Shown here: piece by piece, positions 1 to 8,919 of the stretch
Layout: every line of letters starts with the position of its first letter
Position numbering within the stretch: the first letter of the stretch is position 1
Source: Fermentibacter sp963718745 [NCBI: Candidatus Fermentibacterota bacterium]
GTDB lineage: Bacteria; Fermentibacterota; Fermentibacteria; Fermentibacterales
Length of the DNA stretch: 64,000 bases
Direction of reading: 5' to 3'
Assembly (NCBI GenBank): GCA_963718745.1
Contig: OY970370.1
Span: 1,736,001-1,800,000 of the forward strand
Notes under the pieces: model-generated
Databases searched by the model: none
What the model was told of the DNA's origin: nothing
The model's input: only the letters and a program-made list of their open reading frames with translations
Made by a program: the position numbers and the translations under genes

Positions 1-513
1 TTCGGCAGGGTGCCGGCAGCGACGATAGCCCGGATAGTCGAGGAGCGGACCGGGGTGGCCGGGCCTGAGGCGCAGCGTGCCGCTGCCTCGGCCGACGGCA
101 GCGTGGGCACCGCCCTTTCCATCGCAAGGGAGGGCTCCCTGCTCCCGGGGGTGCTCGAACAGGGGATGGGGCTCCTGAGGGCGTCGGACCCCGCCCAGAT
201 AATCCCGGCCGCGAGGATCATGGCGAAAGCCCTGGGCACATCCGGGAGCGCAGGCCTCTGTTCGGTGATCTCCTCGCTCCTCCACGACATGAGGAGATCC
301 GCGCTGGGGCGTCCGGTCGTCTTCTCCGCGGAGGAAGACCTGCCGAGGGGTACAGGCTGGTCGGTCGACTCCCTGGGCAGGGCGGTGCGGATCTTTCTTG
401 CATGCGAATCCCGCCTGAGATCCAACGTCGCTCCGGCTTCGGCCTTGACTGCGGCCTTCTCGGGCGCATGGTACGAGCTCAGACGAGGTGAGGTGCCCGA
501 TGCAGAACGCTGA
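1..513 (+). CDS. holB: DNA polymerase III delta' subunit, C-terminal part (5' end outside window)
   Basis: The frame is open from base 1 and ends in TGA at 511-513, so only the last 170 residues are present. They form an alpha-helical region that fits the clamp-loader delta' collar domain; the opening residues FGRVPAATIARIVEER resemble the helix after the AAA+ core ('F.pL....I...L'). The AAA+ and zinc-binding parts lie outside the window. The gene is followed, with a 14-nt overlap, by ricT and then metG. holB next to a PSP1/RicT gene is a familiar bacterial order, and this context carries much of the assignment. Without the N-terminus, another AAA+ clamp-loader protein cannot be excluded. Confidence 0.65.
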   Translation, partial: FGRVPAATIARIVEERTGVAGPEAQRAAASADGSVGTALSIAREGSLLPGVLEQGMGLLRASDPAQIIPAARIMAKALGTSGSAGLCSVISSLLHDMRRSALGRPVVFSAEEDLPRGTGWSVDSLGRAVRIFLACESRLRSNVAPASALTAAFSGAWYELRRGEVPDAER

Positions 514-1465
514 CGAGGGAACAGTCCTGGAAAGGGATGCGGAAGCCTGCACCCCCGGCCTTGTGACGCAGGGAGAGTATCTGGAGGTGGCCTTCCGCGC
601 CAGGCGGCTGGGCCTCTTCGCCAATACCGGCCTGCCGGTGGACGTCGGCGCGATGGTCGTCGTGTCCGTCGAGCGCGGCGAGGATCTCGGAAGGGTGGTC
701 TGCAAGTATTCGACCGGCGACACCATCCCCGGAGAGCCGCAGGGGAGCTTCGCCCGGCTGGCGGATCAGTCCGATCTCGAGAGGCTCAGGGCGAATCTCG
801 CCTTCGAGCAGAAGGCCCTCGACTACTGCCGGGAGAGGGTGCGGACGCGCAAGCTGGAGATGAAGCTCACGGGCTGCGAATCCCAGCTGGACCGGAGGAA
901 GATCCGGGTCTATTTCACGGCGGAGCAGCGCACCGATTTCCGCGCACTCGTCAGGGATCTCGCGGCCGAGTTCAGGGCACGGATCGAGATGAGGCAGATC
1001 GGAGTGAGGGATGAAGCCAGGCACAGGGACGGGGTAGGCATATGCGGCCTCCGGCTCTGCTGCGCGTCCTTCCTCCGCGAGTTCACGTCCGTGACGCTCA
1101 AGTCGGTGAGGGAACAGAACCTGGCGCCTAATCCGAGCAAGGTTTCGGGATCCTGCAGCAGGCTCATGTGCTGCCTCGCGTACGAGACCGACTTCTACAG
1201 GAAGGCGGGCAAGCTGTTCCCCGAGGTCGGATCGAGGCACCGCGTGGACAACAGGAACGCCGCCGTCGATTCATGCGACATATTCCACGACACGATAACG
1301 CTCTCATGGGAGGGCGGCGGTTCGGAGACCCTCGAGATCGGTGAGTTCCACCGGAGGAGAGGCAAGGGGAAGCCCGGCAGGCCGGGCGACCCGGAGACCG
1401 CCGAGGAAGCCTCCGAGCACCACTCCGACGAGGACCGGAACGAAGACCCTCACGGGAGATCCTGA
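500..1465 (+). CDS. ricT: PSP1-domain protein (RicT/YaaT family)
   Basis: A 321-aa protein. The PSP1 C-terminal domain (about residues 95-250) has the family's cysteine clusters C182, C187, C188 and C219, C224, C225 (ICGLRLCC and CSRLMCC). In Bacillus subtilis RicT works with RicA and RicF in an Fe-S-bearing complex that affects RNase Y and mRNA maturation; that role is known for the family and is not shown here. A GTG at 488 is in frame, but ATG 500 is preferred because GAGGTGAGG lies just upstream. The stop TGA overlaps the metG ATG (TGATG). The last 50 residues are charged, low complexity and probably disordered. No RicA or RicF gene is visible in the window. Confidence 0.85.
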   Translation: MQNADEGTVLERDAEACTPGLVTQGEYLEVAFRARRLGLFANTGLPVDVGAMVVVSVERGEDLGRVVCKYSTGDTIPGEPQGSFARLADQSDLERLRANLAFEQKALDYCRERVRTRKLEMKLTGCESQLDRRKIRVYFTAEQRTDFRALVRDLAAEFRARIEMRQIGVRDEARHRDGVGICGLRLCCASFLREFTSVTLKSVREQNLAPNPSKVSGSCSRLMCCLAYETDFYRKAGKLFPEVGSRHRVDNRNAAVDSCDIFHDTITLSWEGGGSETLEIGEFHRRRGKGKPGRPGDPETAEEASEHHSDEDRNEDPHGRS

Positions 1466-3519
1466 TGGCAACGAGATACCTGGTGACGAGCGCCCTCCCC
1501 TATGCCAACGGCCCCCTTCATCTGGGCCATCTCGCAGGCGCGTACCTGCCCGCCGACACCTATGTGAGGTGGCTCCGGATGTGCGGCGAGGAAGTGATCT
1601 ATGTCTGCGGGACAGACGAGCACGGCGTTCCCATCACGATAACCGCCGAGAAGCAGGGCAGGACCCCGCGCGAGGTCGTGGACGAATACCACGAAACCAT
1701 ACGCAGGGAGTTCGAGGCTTTCGGCATCTCCTTCGACAACTTCTCGAGGACCTCCCGGCCCGCGCACTTCGATTTCGCCCGCAGGGTCTTCCTCGAACTC
1801 AAGGATAAGGGCCTGATAGTCGAACGGACGATGAAGCAGCTCTACTGCCCGAAATGCTCGAGATACCTGCCTGACCGCTACGTCAACGGGACCTGCCCAA
1901 GGTGCGGCACGCCCGGTGCCCGGGGGGACCTGTGCGAGGCCTGCGGAAGCTGGCTCGAGGCCCTGGAGCTGAAGGACCCGGCATGCAGCATCTGCGGGGA
2001 GACCCCCGCACCCCGCGACACTACCCACTGGTTCCTGAGGCTCGACGCCTTCCAGGGCTGGCTCCGCGAGTGGCTGCCCTCCCGCGAGGGATGGCGCGAC
2101 AACGTGCAGAACTACTGCAGGGGATGGCTGGACGAGGGGCTGCAGGAGCGCGCCATCACGAGGGACATCGACTGGGGCGTGCCCGTCCCCCTGGAGGAGG
2201 CCGCCGGCAAGGTCCTCTACGTATGGTTCGAGGCTCTGCTCGGGTACGTGAGCAGCACCAGGGAGCTGTTCGAGAGCCGGGGCACCCCCGGGGCGTGGGA
2301 GGAGTGGTGGAAGAGCCCGGACACGAGGCTCGTCCACTTCATAGGCAAGGACAACATCGTCTTCCATGCGATAATCGAGCCCGCGATACTCAGAGGGCTG
2401 GGAGACTTCGTGCTCCCCTGGAACATCCCCGCCAACGAGTTCCTCAACATCTCCGGACAGAAGCAGTCCACCAGCAGGGGCACAGCCGTCTGGATGGGGG
2501 AGTACCTGAAGAGGTTCCCGCCCGATCCCATGAGATACACGCTCTCCATCAACGCTCCCGAGGGCAGGGACACGGAGTTCACATGGAGCGAGTTCAGGGT
2601 GAGGAACAACGAACTCGCCGACGTCCTGGGCAACTTCGTGAACCGGACCCTGACCTTCGCACACAGGGAGTTCGGCGGACTGGTGCCTGGATGCCCCGGT
2701 CCGGGCGCGCGCGAGCAAGCCCTCACCGACCTCGCGCTCGGTGCGCGGGACTCCATCGGAGACCTGATCGGCTCCTTCAAGCTGAAGGCCGCCTGCGCCG
2801 AAGCGATGGCGCTGGCACGCGAGGGGAACAGGTTCTTCGACGCGTCCGAGCCGTGGAAGACTGCGAAGACCTCCAGGGAGGACTGCGCCAGGACCATCCG
2901 CTATGCGCTGGAGTTCATCGACTGGCTGAGGCTGGCATTCTCACCCTTCCTCCCCTTCACATGCGCCAGGATCGGCGCGATGCTGGGCAGCGAAGGCAGC
3001 GAATGGAGTTCGATCGGCAGGGTCTCTCTCACCCCGGGATCGAAGCTCGGAGCCGCCGGGATCCTTTTCGAGAAGATCGAGGAAGGTTTCGAGGACGCCG
3101 CATCCCCGGGTGCGCCTCCGACGGAGACGCCTGCCCGGACGGAGCCGGACCCTGCCGGGCTTCCTGCATCCGCGGACCCGCAGGCTGCAACTCCCAGGAT
3201 CGCCTTCGCCGATTTCCAGAAGACCGAACTCCGCGTGGGAAGGGTCCTCTCGGCGGAACCCGTGCCCAAGTCGGACAAGCTGCTCTCCCTCACGGTGGAC
3301 ATCGGAGAGGCCGGACCCCGGGGCATAGTAGCCGGCCTCAGGCAGTGGTACTCTCCTGAAGACCTCACCGGCAGGCTGGTGGTCGTCGTCGCGAATCTGG
3401 AACCGGCCAGGATCCGGGGGGTTGAGAGCAATGGCATGATCCTTGCCTCCGACGGGGAGTCGGGAGTGTTCGTCATAGCGCCGGATCACTCCGCCCGACC
3501 GGGCGACAAGGTCAGATAG
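1465..3519 (+). CDS. metG: Methionyl-tRNA synthetase with C-terminal tRNA-binding domain
   Basis: A 684-aa class I synthetase that charges tRNA-Met in the cytoplasm. The HIGH motif is HLGH at residues 19-22. A zinc-knuckle insertion with four CxxC-type pairs begins at C128 (CPKC, CPRC, CEACG, CSIC). The KMSKS loop is the variant KQSTS at 333-337, with the first lysine and both serines kept. An alanine/proline-rich linker near residues 540-580 leads to an EMAP/Trbp111-type OB-fold tRNA-binding domain (about 580-684, FADFQKTELRVGRV onward). That appended domain is common in bacterial MetRS and makes the dimeric long form. Translation is probably coupled to ricT through the 1-nt overlap. Confidence 0.97.
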   Translation: MATRYLVTSALPYANGPLHLGHLAGAYLPADTYVRWLRMCGEEVIYVCGTDEHGVPITITAEKQGRTPREVVDEYHETIRREFEAFGISFDNFSRTSRPAHFDFARRVFLELKDKGLIVERTMKQLYCPKCSRYLPDRYVNGTCPRCGTPGARGDLCEACGSWLEALELKDPACSICGETPAPRDTTHWFLRLDAFQGWLREWLPSREGWRDNVQNYCRGWLDEGLQERAITRDIDWGVPVPLEEAAGKVLYVWFEALLGYVSSTRELFESRGTPGAWEEWWKSPDTRLVHFIGKDNIVFHAIIEPAILRGLGDFVLPWNIPANEFLNISGQKQSTSRGTAVWMGEYLKRFPPDPMRYTLSINAPEGRDTEFTWSEFRVRNNELADVLGNFVNRTLTFAHREFGGLVPGCPGPGAREQALTDLALGARDSIGDLIGSFKLKAACAEAMALAREGNRFFDASEPWKTAKTSREDCARTIRYALEFIDWLRLAFSPFLPFTCARIGAMLGSEGSEWSSIGRVSLTPGSKLGAAGILFEKIEEGFEDAASPGAPPTETPARTEPDPAGLPASADPQAATPRIAFADFQKTELRVGRVLSAEPVPKSDKLLSLTVDIGEAGPRGIVAGLRQWYSPEDLTGRLVVVVANLEPARIRGVESNGMILASDGESGVFVIAPDHSARPGDKVR

Positions 3520-3539
3520 GGAACAGAAGGGAGGCTCTC

Positions 3540-4238
3540 ATGCCGCTTTATTTCGGCCAGGGAGGCATAGACCCCGGATTCATCCTCGTGATCGGGGCAA
3601 TGATACTGGGGCTCATCGCGAGCGCCGGCGTCCAGAGAACGTTCACGAAATACAGCAAGGTCGGCACCCGCCTGGGCATGACCGGGGAGCAGATGGCCCG
3701 CAGGATCCTCGACAACTACGGCCTCACGAACGTAGCCGTCGAAAGGGTGGCGGGGCGCCTCACGGACCACTACGATCCCCGCAGCGGAGTCCTCAGGCTT
3801 TCGGACGGCGTCTACGCAAGCTCCTCCGTGGCAGCACTGGGAGTTGCCGCGCACGAGGCCGGACACGCTGTCCAGCACGCCTTCAAGTACAGACCGGTAG
3901 AGGTGCGGAACGCCCTTGTCCCCGTCGCAAACATCGGTTCCCAGCTGCTGCTCCCCCTGCTATTCGCCGGGATGTTCTTCAGCAGCATGGGATTCCTGAT
4001 CTACATAGGCGCCGCGATCTATGCAGGCGCGCTGGCCTTCCACGTTGTGACCCTGCCGGTCGAGTTCGATGCGAGCAAGCGGGCCGTCTCCTATCTGCAG
4101 GCCACGGGCAGCCTCACGAACGATGAGCTCGGCGGCGTAAGAAAGGTGCTCAGGGCGGCCGGGATGACGTACGTAGCGGCGGCGCTCGCCTCCCTCGCGA
4201 ACATGATCCGCCTGATCATGCTCGGGAGAAGAAGGTAA
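3540..4238 (+). CDS. Membrane zinc metallopeptidase, YugP family
   Basis: A 232-aa integral membrane protein. It has an N-terminal transmembrane segment (about 13-30), the zinc-binding HEAGH at residues 105-109 (AAHEAGHAVQHA), two or three further hydrophobic segments after residue 120, and a terminal LIMLGRRR. This is the architecture of the neutral zinc metallopeptidase family 2 (Pfam Zn_peptidase_2, B. subtilis YugP). The substrate is unknown in the family. GGGAGG sits before ATG 3540. The stop TAA overlaps the start of the next gene, a second membrane metalloprotease, so the two are probably co-transcribed. Confidence 0.9.
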   Translation: MPLYFGQGGIDPGFILVIGAMILGLIASAGVQRTFTKYSKVGTRLGMTGEQMARRILDNYGLTNVAVERVAGRLTDHYDPRSGVLRLSDGVYASSSVAALGVAAHEAGHAVQHAFKYRPVEVRNALVPVANIGSQLLLPLLFAGMFFSSMGFLIYIGAAIYAGALAFHVVTLPVEFDASKRAVSYLQATGSLTNDELGGVRKVLRAAGMTYVAAALASLANMIRLIMLGRRR

Positions 4239-4870
4239 TGGATCTGTCGGCCCCGCTCGTCATCATACTGGTCTTCTTCAGCGTGATCTGCCACGAGATA
4301 GCGCACGGGTACACCGCTTACAGGCTCGGGGACCCGACCGCCTACAGGATGGGCAGGCTGACGTTCAATCCCCTGCCCCACATCGACATATTCGGAACGA
4401 TAATCCTGCCGATACTGCTGACGGTGATCGGCAGCTCGGTGCTCCTGGCCTGGGCGAAGCCCGTCCCCGTCGATCCGCGGTACTTCAGGCGCCCCAGGAC
4501 CGGCATGATGTGGGTCTCGATCGCGGGCCCGGGAACCAACTTCGTCCTGGCCGCCGTCTTCGCCGCGGCAGCGCACCTGGCGTCCGGCTTCGCCCCGGGC
4601 TTCGTACTGAAGGCGTTCGCTTCGGTCGCGCTGATCAACGTCGTCCTCACCGTCTTCAACCTGTTCCCGGTGCCCCCTCTCGACGGCAGCCGCATCGTGG
4701 CCCGGTTCCTCAAGGGGGGAGTGCTGCTCCGTTATCTGAGCCTCGAGCCCTACGGGATGTTCATCGTCTTCGGGCTCCTCTACCTCGGTGTCTTCTCGAG
4801 GATAGCATATCCGGCGCTGGATCTTGCCGTCAGGGTTCTCGACCTGGGCAGATTCCTGGTCGCGGGATAG
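4238..4870 (+). CDS. Site-2 protease family (M50) membrane metalloprotease
   Basis: A 210-aa polytopic protein with the two S2P zinc motifs: HEIAH at residues 19-23 in the first membrane segment, and the NxxPxxxLDG motif as NLFPVPPLDGSR with ligand D149. No PDZ domain is present, unlike RseP, so this is the compact S2P subtype. Such enzymes cut membrane-spanning substrates within the bilayer; the substrate here is unknown. The start codon overlaps the stop of the preceding YugP-like gene (TAATG), and the C25 peptidase gene follows after 14 bp. Three consecutive protease genes may reflect a shared envelope function, but that is inference. Confidence 0.92.
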   Translation: MDLSAPLVIILVFFSVICHEIAHGYTAYRLGDPTAYRMGRLTFNPLPHIDIFGTIILPILLTVIGSSVLLAWAKPVPVDPRYFRRPRTGMMWVSIAGPGTNFVLAAVFAAAAHLASGFAPGFVLKAFASVALINVVLTVFNLFPVPPLDGSRIVARFLKGGVLLRYLSLEPYGMFIVFGLLYLGVFSRIAYPALDLAVRVLDLGRFLVAG

Positions 4871-4884
4871 GATTGGAAGGAAGC

Positions 4885-6363
4885 ATGGTCGCACTCCTCC
4901 TGGCAGCTCTGGCGTCGTTCCCACCGATAACGAGGGATCTCACGGGCGCCGATCCGGGCACCTGGGAGGAATGGGCCGCATCCGAACCCGTGACCATCCC
5001 CCTGACGGTCGACCCGCTGATCCAGGGGGGGAGGGCGATAGATTTCGCGATCCTCATGGAGGTCGGTCTCAGCGACAGCCTGGCCGCCGGGACCCTGGAG
5101 CAGTGGGTGGCCGACATGACCCCCTGGGTCGGAGAGGTCCTCGTGGCGGAGGTAAGCTACTCCACGCCGGAGGAGCTGCGCGCGCTGCTCCTGGAGATGT
5201 ACGGACAGGGCCTCGAGGGCGTGGTGCTGGTCGGGGACCTGCCGGTCGCGTGGGTGATGATGGACAACGCGTTCGCAAGGGACAGCGAGACATTCCCGTG
5301 CGACTATTTCTACATGGACCTGGACGGGGTGTGGCAGGACCTGTGGATAGGGTACCCCTCCGCCGGGATTCCCGGACAGGACGGCAAGTACGATACATGG
5401 ACGACTTCGGGTATGGGCCCGGAGATCTACTGCGCGAGGATAGTGACCTCAAAGACCACGATCGGGAACGAGGGCGAGCTCCTGCAGGCCTATCTGGACC
5501 GCAACCACGCCTGGCGCACGGCCGGGGATCCCCTGCCCTTCCAGGCGCTCTGCTACGTCGACAACGACTGGGCCGTGTGGGGCGCGGAGTTCAGGGATGC
5601 GATGATGCGCCTCTATCCGGTCGTCGAGCTGATCAACGACCTGGAGCAGACCTGCGGCACGGACTACGAGGAGAACAGGCTCCCGGCGGTCTACCAGTGG
5701 ATCAGCCCCTTCGTCCACTCCGGCCCCACGATGCACCAGTGGAACCCCGGCCCGGACACGTACTGGAACGAGGTGTACGCGATCGATCCGCCGGCGAGGT
5801 TCTACAACCTCTTCGCATGCTCCAACAGCAGATTCACCACGCCCCGGAACATGGGTTCGATGTACGTCTTCGGGACCTCCTCCGGGCTCGCATCCGTGGG
5901 CAGCACCAAGACCGGCTCGATGCTCACGTTCGAACCCTTCTACCAGACCCTGGGCGGAGGGGGCAACCTCGGCCAGGCCTTCGAGGACTGGTGGAGCGCC
6001 ATCATCTCCAACGGATTCACGCCTTCTGAGATGTCATGGCACCTGGGGATGGTCCTGCTGGGAGACCCGACGCTGGTCCCCGCCTCGCCCATGCTCGGGC
6101 TCCCGGGCACCCCGCCGCAGCCTCCCGCGGGTCCGTCGTTCGTGGAGAACCCCTGCTCGGGTTCTGTACGGATAGTCCTGACCGGAGGTTCGGAGACCGG
6201 CGTCCGCATACTGGACGCCTCCGGGAGGATCGTGGCGGAGCTGACCGATGTATCGGGCGGAACCACGGTGGAGATCGATCTGCGCGGGCTGCCCGCCGGT
6301 GTGTACACCGCCGTCACCGCCTCGCCGGAAGGCGCCGCCTGCGGGAGATTCGCCCTGCTCTAG
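4885..6363 (+). CDS. Secreted C25 (gingipain-like) cysteine peptidase with C-terminal sorting-type domain
   Basis: A 492-aa protein; ATG 4885 follows GGAAGG. A short hydrophobic start (MVALLLAALASF) can serve as a signal peptide. The central region reads as a C25 caspase-like fold: strand-turn VVLVGDLPVAW, catalytic His candidate H278 in FVHSGPTMHQW, and Cys candidate C312 in LFACSNSRF. The last 75 residues (SVRIVL...GVRILDASGRIV...GLPAGVYT) form an Ig-like domain of the kind used as type A sorting signals in type IX secretion. Surface export is inferred from that tail. The stop overlaps the stop of the convergent gene by 4 nt (CTAG). The catalytic pair was placed by eye. Confidence 0.82.
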   Translation: MVALLLAALASFPPITRDLTGADPGTWEEWAASEPVTIPLTVDPLIQGGRAIDFAILMEVGLSDSLAAGTLEQWVADMTPWVGEVLVAEVSYSTPEELRALLLEMYGQGLEGVVLVGDLPVAWVMMDNAFARDSETFPCDYFYMDLDGVWQDLWIGYPSAGIPGQDGKYDTWTTSGMGPEIYCARIVTSKTTIGNEGELLQAYLDRNHAWRTAGDPLPFQALCYVDNDWAVWGAEFRDAMMRLYPVVELINDLEQTCGTDYEENRLPAVYQWISPFVHSGPTMHQWNPGPDTYWNEVYAIDPPARFYNLFACSNSRFTTPRNMGSMYVFGTSSGLASVGSTKTGSMLTFEPFYQTLGGGGNLGQAFEDWWSAIISNGFTPSEMSWHLGMVLLGDPTLVPASPMLGLPGTPPQPPAGPSFVENPCSGSVRIVLTGGSETGVRILDASGRIVAELTDVSGGTTVEIDLRGLPAGVYTAVTASPEGAACGRFALL

Positions 6364-7943
6364 AGCCCGGCCCACTCCGACGGATCGGTCGGGAGCCTGT
6401 CGAGGACGTCCTCGTTGATGTCGAGGCCGTATCGCACCTCGACGCTCCTCATCCACTCCTCGAAGAGGATTTGCCCGCGGGAAGCCCTTATCTCGTCTTC
6501 GATCCGCTGCGCAGCCTCCTCCAGCGTGGCCTGCCTAGCCGGATGGATCGAATCCAGCCGCACCGCGATCCAGGCTTCCATCGGGGCGTACGGTGCCGGT
6601 CCGAACCACTGCGTTTCGTCGTCTGTCGAGAAGACTGCCTCTCCGAGGCCTGCGGGCACCTCTTCGACGAGAAGCGGCCTGGTGAGGGCCGGGTCCTCCG
6701 GCGATGCCGCGAGCGGGGGGAAGGGGGCATAGGAGCCTTCCGAGAGGAAGTCCCTCGCTCCGTCCCCCGTCGTGGACAGCCTGAAGGCCGCCACTTCCGA
6801 AGTATCCCTCAGCACGATGCAGAGGATCGACCTCCGTTCGGCGAGCATGGGTGCCGAGGCCGCATAGGCTGAATCGAGCATCGCAGCAGTCACTTCGAGG
6901 CTGTCGGTGACGAACATCCTGTAGAGGGTGTCCGCCGCCAGCCTCATCCTGTATCCCTCGGTCTCCGCCGCAAGTGCCGAGAATGCTTCCGGATCGAGGG
7001 CCTCGAGCCGCTCCGCGAGCGCCCGGCGGGGAATAAGAACCTCCGAGAATGCCTTCAGCCATGTCGTGTCGGTGGGCTGCACCGGCCCGTTCATGCCCTC
7101 GACACGGATCTCCTCCACCATCCGGGCGGCTGTCCAGGCGCCTGCGGAGGATGTGACGATCGTATCCGTAGAGGCGGGATACACGCCTGCGGCAACCATT
7201 TCCGCAAAGGCCGAGATGGCCTGTTCGTCGAACACGGGTGCAGCCTCGGCGAGCGATGCCGTTCTCATGCTGTCGAGGGTGGCCGCTGCGCGCTGCTGTG
7301 CGATCCTGTTCCTGCCGAAGGATATCGTGGAGGCGCTGTCCTCGAGCATGGCCGCCACCAGGGCGGGATCGGTACCGAGAATGGAGTCGAGCGTAAGGAT
7401 CCGGCCGTCGGGACACTCCGCGGACTGTCCGGGCGAAAGCTGTGCGAGGATTCCGCCGATCGCGGGCGGCATCTCGGAGAGGACCGCCGCCGGGGAAGCG
7501 GTGGTGACCCCTGTGCCCGGATACGCGGTCGAGTACCATACGGTGAAGCCCAGGTGATCGAGGTAGAACTCGATCTCCTCGTCGGAGACCCCCTGCAGCG
7601 CTGCCTCCCTGATCGCGGCATCCACCGACCGGGAAGCCTGCAGCCTGTTCCAGGCTTCCGCCCTGTATCCGATGGAGGGAAGGGCCAGTATGTCCAGCCT
7701 GTCCATCTCGTGCTCCACGAGGATCCGTCTCGTGTACGCCAGTATGAAGTCCCCCACAGGGTTGGTGCCTGACATGAAGCCAAGCCGCACTTCGGGATCG
7801 AGGCTCTCCCAGTATAGCCCCGCGTCCTCGACTGTCACGGTCTCTTCCTGGACCCGGAACAGCCAGTCATCCCCCGAGACAGCCCTTCGGCAGCCCTGTA
7901 TCGAAACAAGCGTCAGCGCAAGCAAGGCCAGTCTTGTTCTCAT
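6360..7943 (-). CDS. Parvulin-like (SurA/PpiC-type) lipoprotein foldase
   Basis: A 527-aa lipoprotein. The signal peptide ends in the lipobox SIQGC. A helical SurA-like N-terminal part contains a typical VSDEEIEFYLDHLG segment. A weakly conserved parvulin-like region follows (about 360-490), and then a helical tail ending GLDINEDVLDRLPTDPSEWAGL. ATG 7943 is chosen over ATG 7961 because GAGAGGAACG lies just upstream. It is paralogous, end to end, to the frameshifted gene at 10824-12390. By family it would chaperone or isomerise exported proteins in the periplasm. Isomerase activity is uncertain because the domain is divergent. Confidence 0.72.
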   Translation of the reverse strand: MRTRLALLALTLVSIQGCRRAVSGDDWLFRVQEETVTVEDAGLYWESLDPEVRLGFMSGTNPVGDFILAYTRRILVEHEMDRLDILALPSIGYRAEAWNRLQASRSVDAAIREAALQGVSDEEIEFYLDHLGFTVWYSTAYPGTGVTTASPAAVLSEMPPAIGGILAQLSPGQSAECPDGRILTLDSILGTDPALVAAMLEDSASTISFGRNRIAQQRAAATLDSMRTASLAEAAPVFDEQAISAFAEMVAAGVYPASTDTIVTSSAGAWTAARMVEEIRVEGMNGPVQPTDTTWLKAFSEVLIPRRALAERLEALDPEAFSALAAETEGYRMRLAADTLYRMFVTDSLEVTAAMLDSAYAASAPMLAERRSILCIVLRDTSEVAAFRLSTTGDGARDFLSEGSYAPFPPLAASPEDPALTRPLLVEEVPAGLGEAVFSTDDETQWFGPAPYAPMEAWIAVRLDSIHPARQATLEEAAQRIEDEIRASRGQILFEEWMRSVEVRYGLDINEDVLDRLPTDPSEWAGL

Positions 7944-7974
7944 CGTTCCTCTCCACTCCACCCGGATATCGAAC

Positions 7975-8000
7975 GGGAGGCGCCGTTTCCGACGCCTCCC
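7975..8000 (-). terminator. GC-rich hairpin without a U-tract, 3' of the beta-propeller gene
   Basis: A perfect 8-bp stem (GGGAGGCG/CGCCTCCC) with a 10-nt loop lies 18 nt past the stop of the 8019-8873 gene and 31 nt upstream of the next start. On the minus strand the loop contains GGAAACGG. No T-run follows, so it may be an mRNA 3' stabiliser or a processing site rather than a classic terminator. A similar hairpin is at 63779-63810. Confidence 0.4.
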
Positions 8001-8018
8001 CCGCTGTCCGCAGAAATC

Positions 8019-8873
8019 CTAGAACAGGGTCTTGATCGAACCCCAGGTCTCGGGCTGAAGCGCGAGAGTCCTGACGTCGAAGCAGTAGGCCACGTCGGGA
8101 TCGGCCTGGGCAAGAACCCAGAGCTGGTTCTCGCCGCCGTAGGGAGCCATCTCGCAGCCGCCCGCGGTGCCGACCTCGGAGAGCAGGTTGTACTGGGTTA
8201 TGAGCGCACCGGTCATGTCGAGCTGGTAGAGTACGCCGTCGGCGCTGGCGGTGGACACCCAGAGGCAGGGCCAGTCAGCGTCGTAGGCAGCTCCGTAGAT
8301 GCCGGCGTTGGCAATGGCGGTCGACCAGGTCGTGTAGGTCGCCGTGCTGCCCGAAACGCCGTTCCAGGTGACCTGGTAGACGTTCGTGGAGAAGCTGCCG
8401 GTGTAGAAGTACGTGCCGTCCCAGCCCTGGGCGCGGTTGGGGTTGACTGCGCTGCAGTTGTAGGACCCCATCTTCACGCCGGTGGCCGGATCGTAGTAGT
8501 CGACGACCGTGTCGTCGCTGCCGAAGATGTAGGTGCCGTCGTTGCAGAGATCCCTTAGACCCCAGCCCGAGGTGCCGTTCTGGTAGTAGGTCGTGACGAG
8601 CGTGTGCGGTGTCGCCACAGAGACCACGCGGATCAGGTTGATCGTCGCGCCGCCCTGCATCGCACCTTCGGTGATCCAGAGGTTGTCTCCACCGTCGTAG
8701 CCGAGACCGACGTTGTAGACGGTCCCGCCCGTGAGGGCTTCGATGTCGAAGCTGTCGAGGATCGTCAGCTCCGCCCTGGACGGGTTCAAGGCCGGTGCGG
8801 ACGCCCACGGGGAGGCGTCCTGGAAGGCGAACGCCGCGGTCGCCAGCATGAGAAGGACAGAAACAGTTCTCAC
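8019..8873 (-). CDS. Secreted beta-propeller-like protein with C-terminal TWGSIKTLF motif
   Basis: A 284-aa protein with a signal peptide (MRTVSVLLMLATAAFAF). The body has repeated short units (about 40 residues, rich in W, Y, G and D) such as LGYDGGDNLWITEG, GWDGTYFYTG and AAYDADWPCLWVST, which suggests a beta-propeller. I cannot name a family. The last nine residues, TWGSIKTLF, match the end of an otherwise unrelated secreted protein at 49983-50816 (TWGQIKSLW), so they may be a sorting or anchoring signal. GTG start at 8873 with AAGGAGGGG six bases upstream. It lies 46 bp after the O-antigen-ligase-like gene on the same strand. Confidence 0.7.
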   Translation of the reverse strand: MRTVSVLLMLATAAFAFQDASPWASAPALNPSRAELTILDSFDIEALTGGTVYNVGLGYDGGDNLWITEGAMQGGATINLIRVVSVATPHTLVTTYYQNGTSGWGLRDLCNDGTYIFGSDDTVVDYYDPATGVKMGSYNCSAVNPNRAQGWDGTYFYTGSFSTNVYQVTWNGVSGSTATYTTWSTAIANAGIYGAAYDADWPCLWVSTASADGVLYQLDMTGALITQYNLLSEVGTAGGCEMAPYGGENQLWVLAQADPDVAYCFDVRTLALQPETWGSIKTLF

Positions 8874-8919
8874 TTCACCCCTCCTTGCACTAGAGATATT
8901 CCCAAAAACACTTGTCTAT

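Noticed and set aside
479-1240. Long minus-strand frame opposite ricT
   Set aside because: It is a GC-rich shadow of ricT and has no recognisable motif. Similar long shadows occur opposite metG (1450-2718), the Lon-like gene (32022-35912) and gdhA (36949-38286).
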